From contig OU744732.1 of NCBI GenBank assembly GCA_916613615.1, positions 34,867,950-34,931,949 on the forward strand: a DNA stretch of 64,000 nucleotides, read 5' to 3'. The notes beneath the pieces are model-generated. The model had not been told where the DNA came from, did no database searches, and was given only the letters and a program-made list of their open reading frames with translations. Origin of the DNA: Steromphala cineraria. Its lineage: Eukaryota; Mollusca; Gastropoda; Trochida; Trochidae. The translations under genes were made by a program, and so were the position numbers. Of the stretch, positions 21,600-34,810 are shown in pieces. Numbering within the stretch: the stretch's first letter is position 1; every line of letters starts with the position of its first letter.

Positions 21600-23240
21600 A
21601 CGCCGTCAAGCTTTGCCAACCATAACATAAAGTGCCTACTCATATATATAAACATGTGAATCAGCTACCAAATCTGCCTTTTCGTGCAGAGATATCAATA
21701 GTTCATTATCAACAGAAGAGGAGTAACTTGGATTTCCGAACTTCGATTAGCCTTTATTATAGAACAGATATTTTGCATTGTAACGCTGTTTTTGTTGCTA
21801 GGTAATCTATCATGATAAGGGTATAAAGTGCAATCATTATGACTGTTTGTATAAGTTAACTTGATGATAGTGTAAAATGTATTTTTACCCACAAGAGAAG
21901 CAATTATTCGATTATCATACTACGATGACATGTATTAGAGATTGATATGTACATAGAAACACTTATTAGACCTTGAAGTTACTTCCTGGTTGGGGTGACA
22001 ATAACTATGCAATGTGGAACTAGTCTGATATGCAGATTTTTATAATGTCTTTTTTCTACCCAATGTCACGGTAGATCAATGTTATTAAGTACACATATGT
22101 ACGTGTATGTATATGTGAAGATATGTTTCAAAAGCATTTATTGTAAATACATTATAAGGAAAATTTAAAAAAATTATCCATTCGATTTATTTCTTTCATT
22201 ATTTATGTATTTTGTACTATTCATTTATAAAATAGCAATCAATTTAAATTTCGAGAGTCCTTTGTAGTTTGACTATTCATTAACGATATTAACGATGTTC
22301 TCGAATGCACATATGTACGTTTATGTATATGTGAAGATATGTTTCAAAAGCATTTATAGTAAATAAATTATTAAGTAAATTGAAGGATTTTTATTCAATA
22401 GATTTAATTGTCTATTACTATTCATTTGGTATTACCATTGATTTGAAAGCAATCGACTAATTTCTGAGGGTCTTTTGTAGTTTGACTACTTATTAACGAT
22501 ATAACTGATTGCCACTTGTTCTGATGCGTTAAATGAAAGATGTTTTTGCAAATAGAAAAGATCCTTTATAGTTATATATGATTTGATGTCTTTGTTACAG
22601 ACAGACCGACAGATTCTTTATTTGGGTCTCAGCTCAACATTTCGCAAATATTACATTCAAGAATAATTTATAAAATCAAGTACCACACTGTACAGAAGGA
22701 TTATAAGAGACTATGTACATGTTAAAACCTACTAATATCACAAATAAGATTTACGGTGCAATATGTAATTATAAAAGGATATTATAATAAAGAATACTTA
22801 AATTTGCCTTAAGATATCAATAAAAATAATAAACCAACTACAAATATGTACAACCGCATAATATAATTAGGATAACATACATACAATGGATTTTAAACAC
22901 AAAGAGGGAAGTATAGGTTAAATATGATGTTAACGTGACATGCGTCATTCTAAAATAGTTTGGCAGGTTTTTACAGCTGTAAATATCGTATCAGACGAGG
23001 AGAGTATAAAACCAACTTTGTCAATATCACAGAGGCTTGAAAATGTTGGTAAAGCTATAATGCATCTTTCATTAAAACTGATATTTGGTATTGATAGATA
23101 GGACAAAGCGCCACTTGTTATGTTGGCTGACTGAGGTTATTTCCATAATTGCCTCCGAGTACATTGATTGTCGTGGCTAGTTCCCATGTACCGGATAACG
23201 TTACTCAAATACATACAATTTACAATGCTAAATACATCTC
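21600..23240 (+). repeat. Dispersed block, inverted partner 35,480-36,310
   Basis: AGAGATTGATATGTACATAGAAAC (21,938) is complementary to the stretch at about 36,158. CACATATGTACGTGTATGTATATGTG (22,092) pairs with about 36,004-36,030, the CCACTTGTTCTGAT region (22,512) with 35,823, and the GTAACGTTATCCGGTA region (23,190) with 35,605. The partner is shorter, and the order is preserved in reverse. No gene is seen; the small frame at 23168-23383 lies partly in this repeat. Confidence 0.6.
22091..22502 (+). repeat. Direct duplication of about 215 bp
   Basis: CACATATGTACGT..TATGTATATGTGAAGATATG and TTTCAAAAGCATTTAT occur at 22,092 and at 22,309; each unit ends with GTAGTTTGACTA and TTAACGATAT (22,264-22,291 and 22,479-22,502). 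Confidence 0.85.
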
Positions 23241-23249
23241 TATTAGGGC

Positions 23250-24800
23250 TGTCTGCTTATTTATTAGTGACTTTTGTAGCGATACAGCAATCCTTTGGTT
23301 GTTTTCTTAAAACGGTTGTATTAAAAATGTGCAACACTGGTGAAACGTTTTGTAACTACAATCCTAACAATTTTGATTTTTAATTAAGATTAAGGAAATT
23401 TGTCCTCGTTAATAACTTTTTCCTGCAGTAAGCCAATTACTCGACCATAACAACTTTCATTCTCTCCCCACAGAGGCAGCTCAGTCATACCTGAGTTAGC
23501 CTCTGTTCTATTACGGCCAATACATGGGATAGAAAAAAAAAGAAATCTGATTAAAGGCAATCGAAGTTAGTTGTGCAATCAGCGACGCCGTTTCAAAAGT
23601 GGTCCTTCGCAAAAGCTCGGCTATTCCCGTGTGGTTCGACAAATCTATCGTTGAAATTTAACATTCAGGGGAGATAACTCTACAATACATCGCTTTTTAC
23701 CTTTTCATTAGTTGTTATTTGGTAAATTATTAAAATAACATTTATCATAAAACAAATAATAAGTTACCCAATTATAAACAGTATGTTTCTAATGAAAAAC
23801 CCTATCCATATCTGATTTTCAAATATTTTCTCTCTCACACTGTTAGTGAAAGAAACCCCTAAAGGTATGATTCTTTTGCAAGTCACTTAACGCCCGAAAT
23901 CGTCGATATCCAAAAGGTGTTTTCATTGGCTGCAAATAAGGGAGATATCTCAAGTTACAACTTTTTGATAATATTGTAAATGATATGAAGAAACTACGAG
24001 TGGCTATAATTTGGTAATACTGTTATCCTTGATTCCGTTTATAATTTGCTTTTAGTTGTAAATTTCCTTCTGTGCCTAATAGATAGTAATTAAAATAAAC
24101 TTATTTTTGACGTCAAAGATTTAGTTTATGTTGCAATTCTAAACACTATTTATTACTTCATCATGGATTTTCCCTTTCCAATTTACAGTTTTTTGTTCCC
24201 ATAGATTATTTTGTAGAAGATATAAAGCAACATACAGCATGATATACACGTTATATATATTTCTTTAAACATAAACTGCTTTTCAAATCAATCAGCTTGG
24301 GAATGGAGGAAACCATTTTCATTCAAATTAGATTAAACAAAATTAGAATTTTTTTGGGATATGAAATATTCAACTATGAAGCAACTGTGACACAGTTACA
24401 ACGCTGTTCTTCTTGGTTCCTGAAAGTAACTATTGCGAAAGTTGCTACAAACTTTCCATACATCCTAGCATGTTGTGGTAATTGATATCATTAGTATCAT
24501 GAAGCCCTTTACGAATGAGAGAATGATAGCAACTTTTGAATACATGAATACTTTACGTATTATTTTAAGTTGTCATTGAACCCACAATGCTATCTTTATT
24601 TTTGTACCCTGAGATAAATACTCAAAACGATACGACTTAACACTCTCTTCATGAGAATTTGTTTTAGGTAACAGGCAAATACATCTCATCATTCAAAACT
24701 GTGTTTCACAGAAGACATCGCTTTTGAAAGATCAAGTTGATTTGACAGTAGATTTTAACTTTGCCGTTTCATCTGAAAATACATGACATCATAAACGTTT
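23250..24800. other. Non-coding; one hairpin at 23,471-23,505
   Basis: CAGAGGC AGCTCAG pairs with CTGAG TTA GCCTCTG around the loop TCATAC, a perfect 7-bp plus 5-bp stem. A locally GC-richer piece at about 23,575-23,650 is not recognised. Nothing else can be supported. Confidence 0.4.
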
Positions 24801-25229
24801 TGGTCTCATCAGTTATGATGTCACTATGATATGACATAATAAACACAACAACGTCACAATGCTATGATATCAAGCACATAATGACGGCACAATGCTTTGA
24901 CATTACTGCTTTAGGAGTTTTAGGGTAGTGTAGTGTTCACAAATGTACATTTTTCATGCAAACGTGCTGAAAAATGTTTTTGGATGATAATAGAATCTCA
25001 CCCTCGTTTCTTCTGTTAGCAAACATATCAACATTCGTTGATAAAAGTAAAATATTCTTGGCAAGCCTCAGATATTTGGTACTTTTATCAACTTGTGTGG
25101 ATATTTTGATATCAAAAGATACCTGGGTGAGATTCTCTATTTATGGCTATTGAATTTCCATATTGACAAGAAACAGTGCAATCAGTTGTCACAAAAGTAC
25201 CTGGTTAACCTAAATGTTATCTTTCGATG

Positions 25230-25740
25230 CTGAAACACAATATAATGGTCATCTGATATTAGCTAAGATGTTAAATACCACCGATAAAGTAACTCAATAC
25301 CTTATTGATTTTCTATACTGTCAAGTTAATAGTTGAGTCAATAGTCACCTACTTGTTAATCTAATGATCATTGTTACAGAACCTGAGATTTATCCAGCCA
25401 TGCTGATAGGTGTGGATTGGTCCGATGACAAGGCTTTCAGACTGTTTATGGGATAATTGTTCAAATAAGCAGTTATTGATTATATAGGGCCATCCACGAG
25501 TAGGAGTATGAGAGACTATATCAATAGATGTACCAGTACATAAGCACCATAAAAAACCACTGTTGTTCTAATGGATAAAGGTAAGGTATATAAAAGTGAA
25601 GTATGAGAAAATGCACTTTTCCTTTTACATAAAATATTTGGCAGGTTTTGGCAGCAATCATAAAACATCAACATTTGATGGTTTAAAACCCACTCTCTTT
25701 AACCATCAAAGCTACAAAAGTATTGATTAAACATATTGCA
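25230..25740 (+). repeat. Dispersed block B, copy 1
   Basis: The series AAGATGTTAAATACCAC, CTCAATACCTTATTGATTTT, AATAGTTGAGTCAATAGTCACC, CAGAACCTGAGATTTATCCAGCC and ACATCAACATTTGATGG is found again at 34,998-35,420 in the same orientation and at 36,800-37,300 inverted. It contains the TATTGATT...GAGTCAATAGTC core also present in both satellites. Fragments recur at 57,440-57,475 and 57,590-57,690. Confidence 0.8.
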
Positions 25741-25859
25741 CATACTAAGTAAATATTCTCTTTCATTCATACAAGACGCAATGAAGAAGTACATGTATTT
25801 CATCTTCAATCTTATCAGGGTGTATCAGTATGTAGATCTTAACAAGCTCACTTTATAAA

Positions 25860-27370
25860 GGATTTACAATTGACTGTTTAAAGATTATTGATTAGGCCTT
25901 CTGTTGTCGTACTTTTAATATTTTATTACTCTAAAAAGTGTGTGTTTATGTTAAAAGTTATATCGATAAAAGCCTGGGGAATGATTTTTAAAATGAGATT
26001 ACATTAACTTGTCATTGACATTAGGACTTTCTTGCTACAGGCCATCTTCTGGTGGTGGCATTTTTAAATTAAGACAAAATTACAGCGATTGTTTATGCAC
26101 AAGTTTCATGTCCTGTTATGTTAGTAAAGCCCAATTAAAAGGGGTTATCTTCTTTTGTGTACATGAATTTGTTTATTTAAGTTAAATGCTGAATAAAATG
26201 TTTGGGATGTTTCTTTACATATTTGTTTCTGTTGTCCTGTTCCATTAAGATCTCTGACGTGTCCCGTTTATGACGTAGATAATGAAATTAAATTTTCTTA
26301 ATATTCTTTAATCTTGTACTTTGTTTTGAATAGTGGTCATAAAAGTGTAGTTTCCCTGTTGTTCCTACAAGGTCCTGGTCATGTTGTTGCAGACCAAAAA
26401 AAGATCATGTGATTATGATTAACTTCACAATATCAAAGTAATATAATTATTATAATCGGGTAATCCAACACCGTTCAATTTCAAGGCTACACAATTCAGT
26501 ACAGTTCAGCAATTACCACCATTCCATTGTCATGGTAAATACATACAAGTTTGTAAAGCTTTGAGAAAAAATATCAAACAACTAAAGTATATTTCTATAA
26601 GGTTTATCTTCTTCACTAATATCTTTTCTAAACTTTAAACCCGCTATATTATCATGTCAATAATAAGATTCGATTCCCTTGTATCTCATAGAAAGAAAAT
26701 GTCTCCTTAACAACATAAGGAATCTCACGCTGTAGTTACTTTTGCTAAGAGACTTTGTTTATTTTATATAGCAATTTTCATAAACATATCCTTGAGGTCA
26801 TAGACAAATAGACATAATATTGATATACAGTTAAGCCATCAAGTCATAGCAAATAGCCCGAGGATTCTATCTATATTTTCAACAATAGAAAAAGAAAACT
26901 CAATAGTAAATCATTAGTGATAATGTGTGTCTCTTGTATCTAGACTTGCATCAGTGATTCGATAGAACTAGAAAAAGCTTCTGATATTCATATATATGGT
27001 TTATAACAGAATTTGATTTTTCACCAAACATTAATACCTTATCATACACCTACCAATGAAATGGGGAAAATGCACATTCAGTTCTTGTGATCGTTTTCAG
27101 CTCCTTTTGCCTACACACAAACAAGATTTGGAAGAGGTTTGAAAATAACGAAACAAACAATATGTAGAGTGTATGACAGTACCAGAAAAGAAAACCGATA
27201 CACAATTATTTGTGAACATTCTCTTCATACCTTTGAAACAGAAACAGATTTTTATATGATAAACAGGTTATGATGTGACAGTTTTTGACCTTCAGGCTGA
27301 TATGGCAGTCTCGGGTTGAAATGAACGACAAATGTAAAAACTGTTCTGTAATAATTTCTTGATATCACAT
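25860..27370 (+). repeat. Long block, inverted partner 50,450-51,860
   Basis: Working inward, the stretch around TCTGACGTGTCCCGTTTATG (26,252) pairs with 51,526; GTATTGATTCGATAGAAC-like sequence (about 26,955) pairs with 50,840; TGGTAAATACATACAAG (26,533) pairs with 51,254; ATTTTACAATAAAG near 27,377 pairs with 50,457. The two arms are about 1.4-1.5 kb each and 23 kb apart. The part 25,860-26,270 also has an inverted match at 36,370-36,790. Homology is obvious but diverged, with many indels. No coding frame is conserved. Confidence 0.75.
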
Positions 27371-30300
27371 ATAGTCATTTTACAATAAAGTGAAGGGTGT
27401 CGAATCAAAGCAACAGAAAAGTTTTAATCAAGTAATTTACAAATCAATAAAGTGATGAATCAGCAGTTTTACTTTTCACTCCACATGCCACTGATCTCTC
27501 GGAGACCTAAATGTATCATATATGTATATTGGTTTGTGTTTGTTCAGAATCAATGACTGCTTTCAAGCACAATACATCACAGTCTCAAAGCTTTTTCAAA
27601 GTAACACATATGACAAGTCTTAAGCTTAGTGTCCTCTCGAAACACAAATTTCAATATCTTACAAGTAATTGCCAGATAAAGCTTGTTAAGGCTTCTCCTT
27701 GGTACATCGCCTTTATGCTTCATTTAAGTAGGATTGATTATTAGACACCTGCTGTGAAGCAACTAAGAACAGTAACATCTGAATAAACCCTTACAGCTTT
27801 ATGCTTATGCCTTATGGCTCACCAATTAGCTCGTCAATAGGGAATTATCAGAAACATCAGTAAACATTGGTGCATGGCACTTGAATCGAAGACGTGCACG
27901 CTCTTAAAGGTGTTATATATATTGAACCATAAATAAATATTTCTTACAGTGACCTGTAACCAAAACACTTATGAACAATGCCTTAGTTTTACCCATCAGA
28001 TCAACTTGAAATCGGTAACATACATTATTGATATGTAAAACTATGGACAAGTTCGGGCATTTATTTGTTCTCTTTCAAATACTTTCTCATAATGTAATTA
28101 TTGATTGCACTGTTAGATTTGTTTGCATGCTACATGTATTTCCTGATTTTTTTGTTTCATGATATTTAGAATGTCACCGTTTTTTTTAGAGATTCCTATG
28201 TATTAGTGTTAAATACGGTCTCCAACGATAAAATATGAATTAGGAGATAGTTATTCATTTTTTTCTCTGGATACTAACACTGTTGCTTAGGTCATGCTGT
28301 CATTCAAAACAGGAAGTAAGTCTAATGATATTGTTTCCACATTTATAGTAATTATATCATATTTGAAAAGCATCAGTTTTCGATCTAAATGATCTAGATA
28401 TAAATAGTTGTTATTTGAAATGACTTAATAATAAGGACAGAGGTATTCACGTGTCAAATGTTCTTGTTAGTTTATTTGACGCAATATATTTCTAAATTAT
28501 TCGATTGATAATATCAGAAGATCTTTGAAGTTGTAAAGAAACAAGTGTAGATGAGGGTATGTTTGGGAGTGTAAGTAGAATGGAAATTTTGTGCAAGCTA
28601 TCTAAATAAACTTTTTCAAATAGGGTAAGTTGGAGGGTTAAAACCTCCCCACATTACTCAAGCAGTCGCAAGTTGTATATCCATCCACCCTGTTTTTTTC
28701 AATCACGAATGAAGCTTACACAAATATTTTGAATATCAATCTGATTGGATAATATATTGTGTCCTGCTAAAACCATAATTGGAATCCCAATGCCTCAAAG
28801 TTTTCATATGACAGTAGTAATACAGAAATGTCAACACTAATCATCTCCAATGTTGTGAAAGCAAAACCAAGTTGAGGATTATTATAAATCTTCGGCTAAA
28901 AATGCTAATAGATCTCTTATTTCCTCCCGGTATATTTTCTGTGATTAGGCTTGTGCTCAGATATATAGAACATACTAAACTACCTTCCATTTGACAGTAT
29001 TTTTGTTAACGAGTTAATGATTTTTGTATAAAACAAGCGAACCCTATGTGGGTTTGAACAGCCACAAAATTTTGGGTATCTTTTTCTGGAGATTGAAATT
29101 AAGTATTCTTCTTCACAAGAAATATGCGATTTTATAAAAATACAACTCTTAGTTTTTAATGATGTTGTAAATAAGGTAGAGTTTCTTTTGAACAGTAGTT
29201 TATTCAGTAGCATGGACATCTCAGAAAGGATGGTAAGATACACTAGCAATTGAAGGGGTATTCATAACTGTCCTAAGGGAGCACAATACACAATACACAA
29301 TACACAAAATAAGAACCATAAGCATTTTATCTGACCAAAAATAGCTGGATTAGAATGAATTTCTAAATTCACGACAAATTTCAATTATAATATCTCAAAA
29401 CATTTCAACAGTATGCGTGCACTAGAATCGTTCTGACACCTTCCTTTGTCACACTTTCAGAAGCAACAGAACCACAATAATGCCTCTGTGAGATAGAAAA
29501 GGTATATATTGTTTCTAACCGTTTTACCATGATAATAACAATTTACTTGTTTTAGTTTCAATCATACAGCTGCGTACTAAGTTTGTTCACTTAACTGCGT
29601 TTTTAGTGCAAATATCATGTTATTTAAAATGTCTTTGGGGCGTCTTAGTAATGCCAAAACGAAACGGATAATGTTGAAATTTGAGTACATAAGTTAACAT
29701 TCAGTTTGCGTTAACATATTCGTATGTTATACCTTAAAGCATTGAAATGACCAGGGGTCAATATTTCGAAAACACATATTTCGCTACAAAATCTTTCATT
29801 AGTGATCAATAACTTTAGACCTAAGTCATATTTGTTCCTTTGAATTGATGCAATGTAACTGTACCAATACCGATACCAAATATCTAAATTCAGTACCAAT
29901 GAGAAGACGCTCCCAAAATATTGTTTGGGGATTATTATTTCACTAACTGATAATTGGTTGTCCCTTGTATGTGCTCCTGGAGTATTTTTATGGGCGTCAA
30001 AATGAAACCAAACTTACATGATATTTGCACTAAGATTCACAAGTGAACAAACTTAAGATGCGCAGCTGTATGTAAGGTATTAGTCTACTAGAAAAGCTTC
30101 CCTGACAATTTTTCTGAGACTTTAATAAAGATTGAAGGTCGATAACTATGGACATTGGTATGGTCACGTCAACAGCTTATCATAAACAGATTACAGTAAT
30201 GTTGTGCTATGTTTATGTTTTGCAATTGTTTCCTGCAGATCGTTAACCTAATACCCATGAGGAAAGTTTAGACAGAGGTGGTTACATGGACCATGTTCTT

Positions 30301-31370
30301 AGAACTATGTGTTTCTACTGTGTACAATAGTGTCTCTGATTGAAAAGGGACATTTGATATTTTGTCGATGTATAAATCAATTACCATATCAACATTTTGT
30401 ACTGTTTGTATATAATGTCATTATGAATTCGTTTATGATTTCTAAGTTTTCAGATGCAGGAGGGCTTTTTCCCTCATGCTAAGAATGACTCACCATTCAG
30501 TACTATTCAAACAGAATTTAAAAGCTGCCCACAGCCTAAACTGTATTACCAAACAATTCCAATTATCAGCACTTTTTGAACACCAGTCATGTTATTGTTG
30601 CGTTATTGGCTTGACCAGATTGGCATAAAGAGCTAACCAAAGGCTAAAGGGTTGGCCAACATTTCAGTAAGTTCTTGAATGCCACCTTACAGAAATAACA
30701 AACCTGCACATTTAGCTTAGATTAGTTGATAATAAGTAATTCTAGAAGGGATTTCAAATCTCTTCCCCAAATGTGTCAGCGTAATACAAGTACAGATGAC
30801 TTGTGTCCCACAGGATTGATTCAGATGATAACCAGTCTTATATAGAAAAACCAATGGCTTTGCATTGACACGAGAAAGGAATAGAAAAGTGTTTTTTTCT
30901 GTAAAATAATTGAATGTGGGTATGCAAACAATTATATTTTCAGCACAGCATTTTCCGGGATGACCTTTAGAAATGGTTAACTGCCTGAAACTATCTTTTT
31001 TGATGAATTAACTAAATGTGTCTAGAACTTAAGTTCATATATAATATCTATCAAGGAAATGAAAGGTTGATGCAAATCCTACATACAGATGAATGTTCTG
31101 TGAATTATGTTATGTTTAGTAGGAAATGTGCACAGAAACATTGATTTGAGATAAAGAGATTTCTCACGAAGTAGTATACCTTTCGAGGCTATAAATGGTT
31201 ATGTCATTAAAATTATAATGTATTTTTGTCAATAAACATATTTGAACTCAAACCCCCTACTCATTCCTAAAAACGGTTTAATTTCCCCCCAAAATATTTG
31301 CATTGCCTTTGGCTATACAAATATATTTCTCATTAAATTTTTGATTCAGTCTAAAACATAATTGGCTTTT
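27371..31370. other. Mostly unrecognised non-coding DNA
   Basis: Pieces belong to dispersed families. The part at 27,590-27,665 (TCTCGAAACACAAATTTCAATATCTTAC) matches 42,335-42,378 and, inverted, 58,330. The part at 30,110-30,270 (GTTTCCTGCAG, TTAACCTAATACCCATGAGG) is an inverted copy of the 40,620-40,860 family. A 7-bp microsatellite (CACAATA, three full units) lies at 29,282-29,308. The stretches 29,565-29,640 and 29,990-30,075 are an inverted pair (GTTTGTTCACTT / AAGTGAACAAAC, with AAATATCATG / CATGATATTTGC). The frames at 28,980-29,249 (minus) and 29,711-29,899 (minus) show no family signal. Confidence 0.45.
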
Positions 31371-31374
31371 CTGT

Positions 31375-31860
31375 TTAATAAGATCTCTGAAAAAGCCTGG
31401 GGAATAATTTTCAATTTAAAATCAGTCATCAACATAAGGATTCTTTTAAGAAATTAGATGGACAATTCAACTGCTGATAGGCATATTTTAGATCAGGAAT
31501 AACTAAACCCAGCATTTTTGGTTTGCACAAAGTTCCTGAAAAGTTGTACTTGCAAATCTTTTATTTCGATTTCATTATTAATTTTTTTTATAAATACTGA
31601 ATCCAGTCTTACGAAAGATTTGCTATATATATATGTTTTATGAGATTGTAATAAAAGCCATGGGAATAATTTTCATTTGTTAATTAATCATTAGCTTTAG
31701 GATTCTCTCTAGAAGAAAGATGAATAATTGCGCTGCTGGTAGTAGATTATTTAAGATCAGAATAAAAACAGGCAATTTCGGTTTGTACAAAGTTCGTGAA
31801 AAGTTATACATGTAAATCCTTTTAAACGTTATATATTATTTCGTTTTCATGATTGTATAT
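31375..31860 (+). repeat. Direct duplication of about 250 bp
   Basis: The order GAATAATTTTCA, TAGGATTCT, GCTGCTG/ACTGCTGATAG, AGATCAG.AATAA, GGTTTG.ACAAAGTTC.TGAAAAGTT and ATTTCG is found at 31,400-31,570 and again at 31,660-31,845. The AAAGCC.GGGGAAT start also links both units to block C at 25,970 and 33,625. Confidence 0.7.
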
Positions 31861-32307
31861 TACTGAATCTTCATGAAGACTCACATGTAGGGACAGAGCG
31901 CTAAAGTTGTGAAATATGACCTGATTTCGAGAAACCATGAAATAAGGACGGTTATCGGAGCACAAGCTTTCTTAAAGAAAATTTACCAGTAGGAAATAAA
32001 AGATTGATTTTGAACTTTGAATGAAAGATCTTAATATTACTCGACTGGCAATGACTTAGCCTTCACAAGATTTGGAGATGATAAGTGAAACCATTTCTGT
32101 AAAACTACTTTCATATGAAAACTTTGAGTCATTGCGGTTTAAGCAGGGTATGTAAACCTGTATGTAAGCTGATTGAATAAAATAGGGTGGATAAATATAT
32201 AATTAACAATTGCAGAATCAATGTGTGTGTATGGATTTATAGATATATAGAGTTTATTAGTTTATATTGATAGATGGCACATACATATAATAACCCCTTT
32301 TCTATAC

Positions 32308-32570
32308 TACTTACACACTTAAACATCAATCTATTTACCAGGATCTTTCAATATCAAAATAATTTAGAAATGTATGTGTGCATCAAATAATCTAACAAGG
32401 ACATTTAACACGTAAATTTTCAATAGTATTTACACGCTCAAACATCCCCTTATCTACATTTGGTTCTTTACAACTTCCATAACCTTCCAATAATACCATG
32501 AAATGATTTAGAAATATGTCTGTATGCATCAAATTAACGAAGCAAACAGGAACATTTGACACGTAGATAC
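32308..32570 (+). repeat. Direct duplication of about 120-140 bp
   Basis: ACACTTAAACATC and ACACGCTCAAACATC start two units that both contain GATTTAGAAAT/AATTTAGAAATGT, a TGTG-TGCATCAAAT block, GGA/GAACATTT and GACACGTAGAT or AACACGTAAAT. Confidence 0.65.
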
Positions 32571-32679
32571 CTCTGTGCTTATGATCAAGTAGTTTCGTCA
32601 GCACATACTTATATCCATATCTTTTAGATAGAACATTGATGCTATTCCAATATGATCTGGTTACTTTAAGGGAAAATTC

Positions 32680-32702
32680 TCAAAAAACGTTCTACTGCCC
32701 CT
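32680..32702 (-). mobile_element. Terminal fragment of the TTAA-target MITE
   Basis: TCAAAAAACGTTCTACTGCCCCT is followed by TTAA (32703-32706). Only the end of the element remains; the bases upstream do not match the body. Confidence 0.55.
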
Positions 32703-33998
32703 TTAACACTCTCTTCCCGTTTAACCTGAAATATCACTTGATTTGCCTTAAGCACTTTTTAATTCCCATATTGACAAGAAATAAAAAAATCAATAGTCAC
32801 ATGTAGATATCCACTAACTCTCTCGATCCTGAATCATGATATATTGTTGTTGCGTTGTTGAAGTTTATCGTATGCTTCCACCACTTGGTGATGTCGCCAA
32901 CGTAAGGCCTATGCCTTAATTATTTTCAATAAATAGGGGCAGAAAATTTTGAATAGCTATCATATGGTCAATATGTAGAGGATATCTTATGAGTGTCCAT
33001 GACACACTATGTTTACGACGCGAGTGTCTAAATATTAGTATTTCCCGAGCGTGAGCCTCTGCAAAAAAACCTAAGACGCTATAAGGACTGTTAATGTGCT
33101 GTTAATGTACGATGAATGTAAAATGAGCTATAAACAATTGAAGGTAAAACAAATCATTATTATATGGCATTCTATACGTTATAATGCGTATAAAAATCTT
33201 AAACTAAGAACCATTAGTGATTGTGTGCATCATTCTTTATTAAAAGCATATTTCTTTGCAACATTTGCAAACTTAGTTAAGATGCTTCTTTTCACATCAT
33301 CAAATATTGTTTGCAAAATGACGTCTTGCTTAAGTCAGAACCGTTATTTGTCAGGATTAACTGAACAACTCTTAATGAAGTCATATGGAAGGTCAGTCAT
33401 ATTCCTACTGATATCTGCTTAGTCAAGATGGCACCAAAGGCACAAGGGTCCGCTTACATTTACTCAAGCCTTGGAATGTGGCCTTAGAGTATAAGGGAAA
33501 ACCTGCACTTTTAGCTTAGAAAGCATGATAATGACCAATTACAGGTTTGAGATTTGTAATCTCTATCCCAAGAGAGGAAGTCGTGTTTTAATTTGAATAA
33601 CATGTTTACAAAGTAAAATCAATAAAAGATTGGGGAATGATTTTCAAAATAATGTTAAGTTAGCTAGTAGGCCTTGTGATTTTGTCTACAAATATGATGA
33701 CAAGCAGATCTTCTTGTGGTGACAAATTTTAAATATGGATAGAATTAATATACAAGGAATTTACTTTTTTGTACATCAAATTAAGACATTTCTGTGTTCA
33801 TGAATTACATAAAATAAAAGCTGATTTAAATGCATGGGATATTTTAAAAAATATTTATCTGTTTTCTGCTTCAATACACTGGTAAAAACACTGGAGCCTT
33901 ACAGTCATGCGTCATAGCTTGAGGACTGTCTGTATACTCAGCAATAGCAATAACAAACTCAATTGCCACTCAATAGTGATAATGTGTGACTCTTGTAA

Positions 33999-34236
33999 CT
34001 AGACTTGCATCATTGACTCGATAGACATGAAATACTCCTGTTGTACTGATATCAATGGTGTATAACAGAACATTGATTTTTGACCACACATATATATCTG
34101 CATCAGGTAGATTTTTCGTCTTACACTGTGGGAAGGGCATTTAAGTAAAACGAGGAACTCATCTTTGATTACATGGAAGTTATTCTTCTCACATCTTTTG
34201 TAGAGTCTTTTCACCTTTGGATTTTTGTTGCGCCAA
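33999..34236 (-). pseudogene. LINE C-terminal fossil with a Cys-rich motif
   Basis: The reverse strand encodes RNKNPKVKRLYKRC, then KNNFHVIKDEFLVLLKC, then a region around RRKIYLMQI. The arrangement R-x-K-x-P..R-x-C-x2-C followed by (E/K)DEF-x-x-LL-x-C-x-RRKxYL is that of the C-terminal zinc-like segment of many non-LTR retrotransposon polymerases; the usual His is Leu here and the first Cys is Tyr. Related fossils lie at 38,560-38,790 and 58,710-58,931. The homologous frame in three copies suggests that the dispersed block is, in part, an old LINE 3' region. Confidence 0.5.
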
Positions 34237-34754
34237 ACTCAATTGCCACTCTATTGCATCAATGACTCGATAGACATAAAATAAGCATGGTGTACTGATA
34301 TTAATGGTGTATAACAGACAATTGATAGTTGACCACACATCTGCATCACATTCCACATTTACCATCAAGTTAAGGGTTTGAATCAACAGAACTTTAATCT
34401 ATTACTTTAGTCTAATTCCAGAATTCACACCAAATGCCATCCATTTCTCCCAAACTTTCATGTATCATTATTGCATAATGCTTCATAGTTGTTGTGTATG
34501 AATAAATCAAGTGATTGAACAGAAGTTCTCGGGTTTGTCAACCAAATGTTATTGATTTCTCAGAAATGTACACGTATCATCATTGTATATTGCTTTGTCT
34601 TTGTTCAGATCAATAACTGCTGATTGAAACAATTCATTCTAGTCTAAGGCTGTGTCCTGCCCACTAAACCACGCCCCACTTTTTCTTGAACACGATGACT
34701 ATTAACATGGTCTTCGGGTACTTTCATTAAATTATTCGATTAACCAGGTGAGTA

Positions 34755-34810
34755 TGTGACTCCACTATTACCTTTCAGTATTGAAAATCAATAGTGATAA
34801 TGAATCTCAT
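34755..34810 (-). repeat. Satellite core motif, minus strand
   Basis: GTGACTCCACTATTA, then TTTCAGTATTGAAAATCAATAGTGATAAT, is the complement of the core unit of the 135-bp array at 37,474-38,085. Confidence 0.8.

Noticed and set aside
29282..29308. Telomere-like or satellite seed in CACAATA repeats
   Set aside because: Only three full 7-bp units; an ordinary microsatellite.
33096..33422. 108-codon frame on the plus strand, similar to a 98-codon minus-strand frame at 40,295-40,591
   Set aside because: The two are inverted copies of one block. Differences between them fall at all codon positions, and other copies (53,390-53,500, 60,850-60,990) are interrupted, so I see no evidence of selection on the protein.
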